Source: JACVRM01 sp046262315
Lineage (GTDB): Bacteria; Actinomycetota; Thermoleophilia; Gaiellales; Gaiellaceae
Assembly (NCBI GenBank): GCA_046262315.1
Contig: JBHEMZ010000135.1
Location: forward strand, 1 to 35,532
Reading direction: 5' to 3'
Length of the DNA: 35,532 bases
The translations under genes and the position numbers were made by a program. Of the stretch, positions 23,831 to 31,356 are shown one piece after another. Below the pieces are notes generated by a model. The model was not told the DNA's origin and ran no database searches. It saw nothing but the letters and a program-made list of their open reading frames with translations. Numbering within the stretch: position 1 is the stretch's first letter; each line of letters opens with the position of its first letter.

Positions 23831-24865
23831 ATGACGGACATATGGGCAGGTGTCGACCGCCTCGTCGAGCGGGCATCCTCGCTGGCGGGCCTACGGGCAC
23901 ACCGCATCCAGCTGCTCGCTGCCAGGCGCTGGCGGGCGCTCGGGCGGGACGTGCCGGCGGAGCTCGCGGCCGACGAGCGGCGGGCGGCGATCGCGCATGT
24001 CACCACGCCCCTCCTGCTCCGGAGGATCCGCGACACCTACGACGGCCCGCTAGTCGTGCTCAAAGGCATCGAGGTGGCCGCGCGGTACCCGACTCCGGGC
24101 CTTCGCCCCTTCCACGACATCGACATCCTCGTTCCCGACGCGCACGAGGCGCAGCGGGCGCTCCTGTCGTCGGGGTTCGAGGAGGGCGGCAGGCCGGAGT
24201 TCTTCGAGGGTCTGCATCACCTGCGCCCCGTCGACCTGCCTCGCTTTCCCCTCTGGGTTGAGGTGCACAGTCGCCCGAACTGGCTCGCGCCGCTCGAGCC
24301 ACCCTCGAGCGAGGAGCTCTTCGCCGTCGCGGTGCCGTCCTCCTGCGGCATCGACGGCGTGTCGACCCTTCCGGCGCCGTACCACGCCCTCGTTCTAGCC
24401 GTCCACGCGTGGTCTGGAGAGAAACGGACGGCCAGGTTGTCCCACTTCATCGACGTCGCGGCCATGTGCGAGGGGGTCGACGAGCGCGAGCTTGCCGCGC
24501 TCGCACGGCGCTTCGGACTGACGCGCCTGTGGGCGACGACCACGTCGTTCATAGATCTGCTGCTCGGGGATCCAGAGACGTCCCCGTCGGCGCCATGGGG
24601 AACCCGTTATCTGAGCGAGGTGCGAGAGCCAACCGTCAGCGAAGTTCACCTGCAGCGCTGGCTGCGGCCCTTTTGGACGCTTCCGCCCGGCCGCGCCCTG
24701 CGCCGGCTGCCGAGCGTTGCCCGAGAGGAGGTGGCGCCGAGCGCGGGCGAGCTCGCGTCGAAGATTGGCCGCACCGCGCAGACGATCAGGAACGTCTCCT
24801 CCCCGCTGTCCGAACACGAACAGCGGCTCGGTCGCCGGTTTCGCCCCGGTTCACGCCGGCGCTGA
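23831..24865 (+). CDS. NTP_transf_5-type nucleotidyltransferase
   Basis: 344 aa. VVLKGIEVAARYPTPGLRPF with HDIDILVP holds the KGxxxA...R..D.D core of the uncharacterised NTP_transf_5 nucleotidyltransferases; WVEVHSRPNW and LVLAVHAWSGEK are further family blocks. Related enzymes occur in lasso and other RiPP clusters beside HprK-like kinases, where they are thought to extend a phosphorylated peptide, and also in exopolysaccharide loci. ATG 23831 starts MTDIWAGVDRLVERA; the longer frame to 23783 lacks support. Its divergence from the flippase and closeness to the B1/B2/kinase set suggest a shared function. Confidence 0.82.
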   Translation: MTDIWAGVDRLVERASSLAGLRAHRIQLLAARRWRALGRDVPAELAADERRAAIAHVTTPLLLRRIRDTYDGPLVVLKGIEVAARYPTPGLRPFHDIDILVPDAHEAQRALLSSGFEEGGRPEFFEGLHHLRPVDLPRFPLWVEVHSRPNWLAPLEPPSSEELFAVAVPSSCGIDGVSTLPAPYHALVLAVHAWSGEKRTARLSHFIDVAAMCEGVDERELAALARRFGLTRLWATTTSFIDLLLGDPETSPSAPWGTRYLSEVREPTVSEVHLQRWLRPFWTLPPGRALRRLPSVAREEVAPSAGELASKIGRTAQTIRNVSSPLSEHEQRLGRRFRPGSRRR

Positions 24866-24887
24866 TCCGGACGGTCGCGCGTCCTCT

Positions 24888-25145
24888 CTACGGTAACCTT
24901 CCTAGCAGAATCGCGGCCAGGACCTCGCGATCGATTGTTGCCGCCCGAAGCGACGCAGGCGACCTTCCCCGATCCCGCGCGACCGGAGAGCGCGGCGGCG
25001 AGCGCTCCCCCGCCCTCAGCCGCCGCCGCGCGCGCGCTGGCGAGGAGGCGGACGGCGGATGCGACCTCCTCGAGCGTCACGGCCGCAACGTCGTCCACGA
25101 CCTCCTCGAGCAGGGGCCACATGCGCGGCTCGGATGCCCTCATCC
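24888..25145 (-). pseudogene. Threonine dehydratase C-terminal fragment
   Basis: The minus strand reads WPLLEEVVDDVAAVTLEEVA then LSGRAGSGKVACVASGGN, the C-terminal part of the PLP-dependent threonine/serine ammonia-lyase fold (SGGN motif). One extra base at 24936 shifts the frame; the other frame continues NIDREVLAAILLGRLP to TAG at 24888-24890. The PLP-lysine half of the enzyme is absent: upstream the sequence runs into unrelated plus-strand fragments. It is non-functional. Confidence 0.75.
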
Positions 25146-25254
25146 TCGTTCGGCCCGACGGCTACGTCGCCGGTGCTCGATCCGCACGACCCCGCCGCGG
25201 TCGGGCGCGGTGCGCGTCGCGCTTGGACGGTCCGCGTGACGAGCCGGCCCGCCG

Positions 25255-25487
25255 AAGGCACCGCGTCGGTGCAGACGCTCGACCGTCGTCAGCGCGTGCT
25301 CCACATCCTCGCCCGGGAGCCGGACGGGCTCGCGGCCGGCGAGCTCGCGAAACGCCCTCGGCGTCCACCACGCGATCGTCTACCGCCCGCTGGGCACGCT
25401 CGCCCACCACCGGCTCGTCGTTCGAGCCCCGACGCCCGCTACCCCCTCGGGACGGACCTGGTCGAGCTCGCACCCGGGGTGATCTCA
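25255..25487 (+). pseudogene. IclR-type HTH regulator N-terminal fragment
   Basis: Plus-strand fragments in shifting frames read TASVQTLDRRQRVLHILARE, PDGLAAGELAK, ALGVHHAIVYRPLGTLAHHR and DARYPLGTDLVELAPGV, the winged helix-turn-helix of an IclR-like regulator. Frame changes lie near 25358 and 25428. The ligand-binding domain is missing and the fragment abuts the YcaQ duplicate. A further short plus-strand piece just upstream (ALILVRPDGYVA) resembles the end of an FAD monooxygenase but is too short to call. Confidence 0.6.
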
Positions 25488-25491
25488 CGCA

Positions 25492-25646
25492 ACGAGCTGC
25501 TGCGACGTCGCGACGGTTGACATCGGATCGAGCTGGAGAAACCGCAGCCAGCGCACGGTGTCGAGCACGCCCCGCGCGGAGCCGTCTAGCAGCTGCGCCC
25601 GGACGGCGATGCGCTGCGCTTGCTCAATGGTGACTGTCCGGACCAC
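25492..25646 (-). pseudogene. Truncated duplicate of the YcaQ-like gene 5' end
   Basis: From GTG 25646 the minus strand reads VVRTVTIEQAQRIAVRAQLL, then QLDPMSTVATSQQLVA, nearly the same as the first 50 residues of the intact 17082-18113 gene, including the QLD catalytic motif. It then breaks off in the IclR remnant. With no winged helices or C-terminal domain it cannot function. Confidence 0.9.
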
Positions 25647-25678
25647 GGCGGACGATCTAGGCGCAGGACTCGCCGCGC

Positions 25679-25707
25679 TTGACACCTTTCCGCACGCCGC
25701 CCATGAT
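25679..25707 (+). promoter_or_regulatory. Candidate promoter inside the duplicated segment
   Basis: TTGACA (25679-25684), a perfect -35 box, is followed after 17 bp by CATGAT (25702-25707, four of six matches to TATAAT). It points to the secreted DUF11 gene about 40 bp downstream. The same TTGACA is in the original copy (18146-18151), where the matching -10 is poorer and no intact plus-strand gene follows. Confidence 0.4.
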
Positions 25708-25749
25708 TGATGCGGTAGCGAGGACGAAGGGGCAAAGCAACTCTTGAGG

Positions 25750-27081
25750 ATGAGACGGTTCTACGCGCTCGCGGCGACGCTCGCCACGGCGGCTTTGCTG
25801 CTGCCTGGCAGCGGGCGGCCGATGCCGGCTGCGCAGCGCAGCTTTGCGATCGCAGATCCAGTCACCGTGACAAAGACGGCGCCCGCGAACGCGACCGTCG
25901 GAGATCTCTTCGACTACACGATCACGCTCACCTACACCGGCGAGCTGACAAGCCCATCGGCCGAGTACACCGTCACCGACCCTCTGCCTCCAGAGGTCGT
26001 CTTCGAGGGCCACGGTCTTACCCAGGGCACCTGCACGACGCCGGCGTACGACCAGGGAGGCACGGTCTCCTGCGCTTTCCGATTCACGCCGCAGCTGAAG
26101 ACCATCCACATCACGATCACGGTGGGCGCAGCCGCCGCGGGCACTCCGACGAACACCGCCCAGCTCTCGACGGGCCCGAGCGCGACCGCAAGCACCGCGA
26201 TCGCCGCCGGCTCCGGGCCCAAGCCCACCTCCTATGCCTATCCCGCACCGGCCGGGTCCGTGAGCGTGGCGACGACCGGGCCCGAGACGATCAGGATGAA
26301 TCCGTGCTGCGTGCCGGCGAGATTCGGCTACACGCTCGTCATGACCTACAACGGGCCGACACTGGGACCGCGCGGCGTGCGGGGAAGGTTCACCGACCGG
26401 CTTCCCGACCAGGTGATGAACCCGGGCATGCCCACGGGCACCGAGGGTGTCAGCGATTGCGTATTCACCGAGCCGGGGGTGCCGGCGCCGGTCGTCTCGT
26501 GCAACATCTCGTTCCTCGAGCAGCAGCGAACGCGGACGATCTCGATCGAGGTGCGACCGACGGGCAAGGCAGGAGTCGGGACGAACACGGTCGGGCTCTC
26601 GACCGGCGGGACCGCAACCTCGATGACCACCTTTATCCGCGAGGAAGCGCCGAAGCCTCCGGTGCACGTGCCCGACCCGATCCCCGGCCCGCCGGCTGCG
26701 CCGCCGAAGACGATCACGGCCACCTTCGAGAAGGACGGCCAGACGAAATCTCAGGCCATTGCGCTTGCCCCGGCCACAAAGACCGCCCAGATCGCGCTGA
26801 GTTGGCCCGACGCCGACAGCTCGTTCAACGTCACCGCCATCCAGCTCATCCCCGCCAAGCCTGGGCCGGCACCGGCACGGACGTTCTCCGCGCTGGGCGC
26901 TCTGGCGCCTGAGAAGCTCAAGCCGCGCCGGCTGCGGATCAGCAAGGTATGGACGCAGACGTCGCTCAACGTGACCGTGAAGGGCGTCGTGCGAGGCAGG
27001 CTGAAGTACAAGATCGTCGCCACCGAGCTCGAGAAGAAGACACGCATCACGGGCAAGATTCGCCAGAGCAAGCGCGGCTGA
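25750..27081 (+). CDS. Secreted DUF11-domain protein
   Basis: 443 aa. A signal peptide (RRFYALAATLATAALLLPGS) is followed by two DUF11-like immunoglobulin-type repeats (VTVTKTAPANATVGDLFDYT and DYTITLTYTG with VTDPLPPEVVFEG; then RFGYTLVMTYNGPTLGPRGV and FTDRLPDQV). A Pro-rich hinge (PKPPVHVPDPIPGPPAAPP) and a basic beta-rich C-terminal domain come next. DUF11 repeats usually build surface or cell-wall proteins. ATG 25750 is immediately preceded by GAGG, too close to act as its Shine-Dalgarno; TTG 25744 is an alternative start. No sortase motif is seen, so it is probably released or wall-bound by charge. Confidence 0.85.
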   Translation: MRRFYALAATLATAALLLPGSGRPMPAAQRSFAIADPVTVTKTAPANATVGDLFDYTITLTYTGELTSPSAEYTVTDPLPPEVVFEGHGLTQGTCTTPAYDQGGTVSCAFRFTPQLKTIHITITVGAAAAGTPTNTAQLSTGPSATASTAIAAGSGPKPTSYAYPAPAGSVSVATTGPETIRMNPCCVPARFGYTLVMTYNGPTLGPRGVRGRFTDRLPDQVMNPGMPTGTEGVSDCVFTEPGVPAPVVSCNISFLEQQRTRTISIEVRPTGKAGVGTNTVGLSTGGTATSMTTFIREEAPKPPVHVPDPIPGPPAAPPKTITATFEKDGQTKSQAIALAPATKTAQIALSWPDADSSFNVTAIQLIPAKPGPAPARTFSALGALAPEKLKPRRLRISKVWTQTSLNVTVKGVVRGRLKYKIVATELEKKTRITGKIRQSKRG

Positions 27082-27172
27082 GCTCAAGAACTCGTTTCGA
27101 GATGCGAAGCGCTGTGCCGCCGGGACGCGCCGGCTGGAAGCAAGTCCGCAATGCTTCCGTCTTGAGGTGCAC

Positions 27173-28912
27173 ATGACCAGGCTCGCGATTCTCGGCCTCG
27201 CGCTGACAGCGGCCGTTGCTGCGTCCGCGGCGGCGCCGAACACCGGGACGATCGTATTCGTCAACAGCAGCGGCCTGCACGCGGTCGGCGCGGACGGAAC
27301 CGGGTTGAGCCTCCTGCGCCGGGGCGACTGTCCTGCGGATACGCCTCCCCCGTGCCCCGACGCAAAGACGGCCAGCTGGTCTCCGGACGGGGCCCGCCTC
27401 GCGGCGGTCTTCGGCACCCAGCTGTATGTGTTCGACAGTCGGGACGGAAGCCAGAGGCTTCTCCGCACCGGTGTGGAGGTCAGCGGAGCGAGCCCGCCGG
27501 CGTGGGCACCGGACGGCCAGAGGCTCGCTTTCCTCGATCTCGAGGTCGTCGACGGCTACGGCACGTTGTCGGACCTCTACGTCCTGAACATCGAGATGGG
27601 AACGGTTCGCAGGCTCACGAACGGCCGTGAGATCAGCGACCCGTCATGGGCGCCGGCGCAGGAGATCGTCTTCTCGAGCGCCGCCGATCACCGTTCCGAG
27701 CTCGTCGTCGTCGACCCCGACAAGGGTGCTCAGCGACAGCTGACCTCGAGCGAGCGAGGCGTGGTGAACCGCAGGCCCTCCTGGTCGCCGACCGGAACAG
27801 AGATCGCCTTCGTCAACCTTCCCCGCGAGGGTCTCGGACGGCTTCAGGTCATCCGCGCAGATGGTGGCGGCTTGCGGACGCTTTCCGCCTTGCCGGTTGA
27901 CGTCGCTTTTGGCCATCGACCCGTCTGGTCCCCTGACGGCTCGAGGATCGCTTTCTCCACGTGGATCAATGGGCGCCCCTCGCCGGTCAGCCAGATCGTC
28001 ATCGGCCGCGATCTCTACGTGGTCGGAGCGAACGGTGCCGGCGAGCGGCGGCTCACGGAGAGCGCGGAGCGGGGGTTCACCGACCGTGACCCGACCTGGT
28101 CGCCTGACGGGAGTCAGCTGGCCTTCGAGAGCTACGACCGGGATGCCCGATCGAAGTCCTCCATCTACGCGGTCAACGCCGACGGCACTTGCGAGCGGCC
28201 CCTTGCCACCGTCCCCGGTTGGCAGCCGGAATGGCAGCCGACGGTCGGCACGGCGCCGACACTGCGGGACTGCATCGACCTGTCCGTGGTTGCGAAGAGC
28301 CCGAGGGCGGCCGGGATCGCAGGGCGCCTTCTCGTCACCGTCATGAACGATGGGACGCAGCCGCTGAGCAGGGTCCAGCTCGCAAGCGCGAGCACGGCGG
28401 CCACGGTGCTCGCCGCCACATCGCCTGTCGGATCCTGTTCGGCCGAACGCGGGGCGCTCGGATGCCGGCTCGGAGCACTCGGCCCCGGTGAGACCGTCGA
28501 CGTGGCCGTCCAGGCGGAGAGTCGTGTCATCAGCCAGGCGGGCGGTCTGGTGCTCGGGGGCCGGGTGACGTTGTCGGTGCTGGTAGCCGGCGAACAGGAG
28601 GAGGTGCTCTCCAACAACCGGGTGGCCCTCGAGCTCTCCACCACGCGATGCACGACGAACACGGCGGGCGCGGGCATCCTCAGAGGCTCCGTTTTCGACG
28701 ACACGATCTGCGGGCGGCGGGGTTACGACGTGATTGACGGCAACGCGGGGCGGGATGCCGTCAGGGCCGGCGCCGGCAACGACTTGATCGACGCCCGCGA
28801 CGGTGAGCCGGACGACATCAGCTGCGGCTCGGGCGCAGACCGGGTGCTCGCAGATCGCGCCGACGTCGTGGCACCCGATTGCGAGCGTGTCCGCCGCAAT
28901 CGACGGTCTTGA
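27173..28912 (+). CDS. Secreted TolB-like (PD40) propeller with Ca-binding repeat tail
   Basis: 579 aa. It has a signal peptide (MTRLAILGLALTAAVAASAA), then WD40-like PD40 repeats at about 40-360: SWSPDGARLAAVFG, AWAPDGQRLAFLD, SWSPTGTEIAFVN, VWSPDGSRIAFST, TWSPDGSQLAFES. A DUF11/CARDB-like domain at about 380-500 (LLVTVMNDGTQPLSRVQLAS) follows, and a hemolysin-type tail with GNAGRDAVRAGAGNDLIDAR (Asp-rich turns that bind calcium). GAGG 6 nt upstream supports ATG 27173. The last part, with Cys pairs (CGSGADRVLADRADVVAPDC), matches other actinobacterial calcium-binding tails. It lies 91 bp after the DUF11 gene on the same strand, so they may be co-transcribed. Confidence 0.88.
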   Translation: MTRLAILGLALTAAVAASAAAPNTGTIVFVNSSGLHAVGADGTGLSLLRRGDCPADTPPPCPDAKTASWSPDGARLAAVFGTQLYVFDSRDGSQRLLRTGVEVSGASPPAWAPDGQRLAFLDLEVVDGYGTLSDLYVLNIEMGTVRRLTNGREISDPSWAPAQEIVFSSAADHRSELVVVDPDKGAQRQLTSSERGVVNRRPSWSPTGTEIAFVNLPREGLGRLQVIRADGGGLRTLSALPVDVAFGHRPVWSPDGSRIAFSTWINGRPSPVSQIVIGRDLYVVGANGAGERRLTESAERGFTDRDPTWSPDGSQLAFESYDRDARSKSSIYAVNADGTCERPLATVPGWQPEWQPTVGTAPTLRDCIDLSVVAKSPRAAGIAGRLLVTVMNDGTQPLSRVQLASASTAATVLAATSPVGSCSAERGALGCRLGALGPGETVDVAVQAESRVISQAGGLVLGGRVTLSVLVAGEQEEVLSNNRVALELSTTRCTTNTAGAGILRGSVFDDTICGRRGYDVIDGNAGRDAVRAGAGNDLIDARDGEPDDISCGSGADRVLADRADVVAPDCERVRRNRRS

Positions 28913-28967
28913 CGGGCGCTGGCAGCCGCCGCACCGTTTCGCTCGCCGCCGCGAGAATCGGGTAGAG

Positions 28968-29966
28968 ATGACCGCTCCGACGATCTACCCCGAGCTCAAC
29001 GACGTCCTGCGGGAGTTCGTGGCGAGTGTCAGGACGATCCTCACTGAGAACTTCTGCGGCGCATACCTCCAAGGCTCGTTCGCGATTGGCGACGCCGACG
29101 TGCACAGCGACGTCGACTTCATCGTCGCGACCGAGGACGAGGTGAGCGACGCGCAGCTCGCCGCGCTGCAGACCATGCACAAGCGGCTCTACGCGCTCGA
29201 CGTTTCGTGGGCCCAGCACCTAGAGGGGTCATACGTCCCAAAGGAGGCGTTGCGCCGAGTCGACCCGTCCCGCTCTCCGTACCTGTATCTCGACAACGGC
29301 GCCACGAAGCTCATCTGGTCGGACCACTGCAACACCGCGGTGGTGCGGTGGTCGTTACGGGAACACGGCGTCGTGCTGGCCGGGCCGGATCCGACAAGTC
29401 TCGTCGACCCGGTTTCAGCGAAGCAGCTCCGCGACGAAGCGCTGAGAGCGATGGACGAGTGGGTGCGGTGGGCACGCTCGCTCGCGTCGTGGAGCGCGCG
29501 CTCGCAGAACCTTCTCGTCCTTTCGCTCTGCCGCATGCTGCACACGCTCCAGCTCGGGACCGTCACGTCGAAGCGCGAAGCAGGCGAATGGGCGCTCGGG
29601 GCGCTGGACTCGGAGTGGGCGGGCCACATCCGACGCGCGCTGGACGACCGGCCGGACCCGTGGCAAAAGGTTCACCAGCCGGCCGACCCGCAGGCAGTCG
29701 AGCGCACCTTGGCGTTTATGAACTCTGCGCAGCAGAAGGCTGCTGCCCCGCATTCGCGTGCGGAGTGCCGCGCCTGGAGGGGCCCCGGCGGCCGGGCATG
29801 GTCCTCCGCCCGCTCGCCGAGGGTGACGCCGCGGGATTGTTGCGCATTCACACAACGCCGGAGGTTCGGCGCTGGTGGGACGTCCCGAACGAAAGGTTCC
29901 CTTTTACCGACGAGCCCGAGTCGACCCGCCTCACGATCGAGGTCGACGGCGCGGTCGCGGGATTGA
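28968..29966 (+). CDS. AadA-like aminoglycoside adenylyltransferase-family protein (DUF4111)
   Basis: The N-terminal nucleotidyltransferase motif is YLQGSFAIGDADVHSDVDFI (GS...DxD), and the C-terminal helical domain (NLLVLSLCRMLHTLQLGTVT, then KREAGEWAL) matches the DUF4111 part of AadA enzymes that adenylate streptomycin or spectinomycin. Real similarity ends at about residue 255 (MNSAQQ, near 29740). The remaining 75 residues are the next gene read out of frame, so the native stop seems lost by a nearby indel. It may still work, since the domain is whole. The natural substrate is unknown. Confidence 0.78.
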   Translation: MTAPTIYPELNDVLREFVASVRTILTENFCGAYLQGSFAIGDADVHSDVDFIVATEDEVSDAQLAALQTMHKRLYALDVSWAQHLEGSYVPKEALRRVDPSRSPYLYLDNGATKLIWSDHCNTAVVRWSLREHGVVLAGPDPTSLVDPVSAKQLRDEALRAMDEWVRWARSLASWSARSQNLLVLSLCRMLHTLQLGTVTSKREAGEWALGALDSEWAGHIRRALDDRPDPWQKVHQPADPQAVERTLAFMNSAQQKAAAPHSRAECRAWRGPGGRAWSSARSPRVTPRDCCAFTQRRRFGAGGTSRTKGSLLPTSPSRPASRSRSTARSRD

Positions 29967-30271
29967 TCCAGTTTTGGGAGGAGCTGGATCCCAAGTACCG
30001 CCACGCGGGCATCGACCTGTTCCTGGATCCCGCCCTGCACGGTCGCGGACTCGGCACGGAGGCGGTGAGGCGCGTTGTGCGCCATCTGATCGATGACCGC
30101 GGACACCACCGCATCACCATCGACCCGGCGGCGGCCAACGCCGCGGCGATCCGGACCTACGAGAAGGTCGGCTTCAGGCCGGTCGGCGTCATGCGGCGCT
30201 ACGAGCGAGACGTGGGCGGGGACGGCTGGCATGACGGCCTGCTGATGGGGATGCTCGCCGGCGAGGAATGA
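29798..30271 (+). CDS. AAC(6')-like GNAT acetyltransferase
   Basis: 157 aa. VLRPLAEGDAAGLLRIHTTP, EVRRWW, FWEELDPKYRHAGIDLFLDP and LHGRGLGTEAVR (acetyl-CoA loop), then IDPAAANAAAIRTYEKVGFR, follow the plan of aminoglycoside 6'-N-acetyltransferases of the AAC(6')-Ib kind. ATG 29798 begins the first strand; its frame stays open upstream. It overlaps the out-of-frame tail of the AadA-like gene by 169 bp and reads in the same direction. Resistance is plausible but unproven; other amine substrates are possible. Confidence 0.85.
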   Translation: MVLRPLAEGDAAGLLRIHTTPEVRRWWDVPNERFPFTDEPESTRLTIEVDGAVAGLIQFWEELDPKYRHAGIDLFLDPALHGRGLGTEAVRRVVRHLIDDRGHHRITIDPAAANAAAIRTYEKVGFRPVGVMRRYERDVGGDGWHDGLLMGMLAGEE

Positions 30272-30308
30272 AGCCAAGCGACCAAGCGGTAGACAGATGA
30301 GCCGGGGG

Positions 30309-30333
30309 CCGGGCGCGCGACCAGCGCGCCCGG
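30309..30333. terminator. Strong hairpin between convergent genes
   Basis: CCGGGCGCGC and GCGCGCCCGG form a perfect 10-bp stem with loop GACCA, in the 85-bp gap between the GNAT and AraC genes. It lacks a T-tract on either strand but is placed to end both transcripts. Confidence 0.5.
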
Positions 30334-30356
30334 CATTCCGTCCCGGTGCCGCCTGG

Positions 30357-31274
30357 TCAGGCCGCCTGTGCGACCCACTTCATCGGGTCGCCGCTCCCCA
30401 GATCGGTGATGCCCGCCGAGTACAGGGCGCCGATTGCAAGCGTGCGGCGGTGCGCAGCGAACGTGAGCACGTGGGCGATCATGCCGCCGTGCGTGAACAC
30501 CTCGGGCGGATCGCAGATCGCGTCGATGAACGTCTCGTCGAGCCGCCCCTGATCCGTGACCTCGCGGACGTGTGCGACGAAGGTCGGCCCGGCCTCCGCC
30601 AGCCGTGATCGCACGGAGCCGACCGTCTCGCCGTTCTCGACGCTGAAGTCGTAGGGGCGGCCGGCCAGCGCCGCGTTCCACATGTCCATCTGACCGATGA
30701 GCCGGGAGAGCAGCGACCGCAGCGTCGGCTTGCCGTCGACACCCTTCACGGAGACCTCGATGGGAGCGTCGAGCGGATCGTCGGACAACCGGGCTGCGCG
30801 GTCGACGATCTCGCCGATCAGCCAAACGTGGTGCTCGACCATCTTGAGCAGCAAATCCATGGAGCTCACCTCGTTTCGTGCGGGCAGCCTGAGGCCGCCG
30901 GGTGGATGGAAGTGCACGCCGTTGGGCGACTCGAGCTGCGCCCGGCCCGGCGCAGACCGCCAGGCAGAAGGCGGCACGGCGTACGCCCGCCGAAACGCCC
31001 GGCTAAACGCTTCGTTGGACGAGTAACCCGCCTCGAGGGCGATGTCGAGCACACCCGCGTCACTCGTCACGAGCCGGTAGGCCGCCCGCTCGAGCAGAAC
31101 GCGGCGACGGAACCTAGCCGGCGTCTCCCCCGCGGTGGCGCTAACGACGCGATCGAAGTGAAAGCGTGACAGGTACACCCGAGCGGCCAGCTCGTCGCCG
31201 CGTGCCGCGTGGTCGTCGAGGTGCGCTGCCAGCGAGTCGACGAAGTTCACGAACGTGTCGCTCGAAGTTCCCAT
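30357..31274 (-). CDS. AraC-family regulator fused to a DinB-like domain
   Basis: 305 aa from ATG 31274. The N-terminal AraC DNA-binding unit (YLSRFHFDRVVSATAGETPA, then GVLDIALEAGYSSNEAFSRA with FRRAY) has both helix-turn-helix motifs. A linker ending ARNEVSSMDLLLKMVEHHVW enters a DinB_2/YfiT-like four-helix bundle (LLSRLIGQMDMWNAALAG, then THGGMIAHVLTFAAHRR) whose His residues could bind metal. Most AraC regulators sense with a beta-barrel; here the DinB bundle is likely the sensor, perhaps for thiols or metals. It is divergent from no gene; GlgC lies 82 bp upstream on the same strand. Confidence 0.88.
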   Translation of the reverse strand: MGTSSDTFVNFVDSLAAHLDDHAARGDELAARVYLSRFHFDRVVSATAGETPARFRRRVLLERAAYRLVTSDAGVLDIALEAGYSSNEAFSRAFRRAYAVPPSAWRSAPGRAQLESPNGVHFHPPGGLRLPARNEVSSMDLLLKMVEHHVWLIGEIVDRAARLSDDPLDAPIEVSVKGVDGKPTLRSLLSRLIGQMDMWNAALAGRPYDFSVENGETVGSVRSRLAEAGPTFVAHVREVTDQGRLDETFIDAICDPPEVFTHGGMIAHVLTFAAHRRTLAIGALYSAGITDLGSGDPMKWVAQAA

Positions 31275-31356
31275 GGCTCCACTCTGACGCCGGCCGTCGC
31301 ACGACTCTTGATCGTTCTTGCTGTCTTCTCTGCTCTTGCAGTGCGTCCTCGACGGC

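Larger units (their letters stand above)
25492..25728. repeat. 237-bp segmental duplication of 17959-18195
   Basis: The copy and the original have the same length and orientation. They agree through the first 155 bp of coding sequence and about 80 bp upstream of the start (both have CGCGCTTGACACCT and CGGTAGC.AGGACGAA), with scattered substitutions and small compensating gaps. No terminal inverted repeats, target duplication or transposase is seen, so ectopic recombination is more likely than transposition. Confidence 0.9.

Noticed and set aside
25134..25180. FAD-monooxygenase C-terminus (ALILVRPDGYVA)
   Set aside because: Only about a dozen residues fit, on the strand opposite the dehydratase fragment; too short for a separate feature.
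25657..27468. 603-aa minus-strand ORF
   Set aside because: Antisense to the DUF11 gene and the next gene; low-complexity Arg/Gly content typical of shadow frames in GC-rich DNA.
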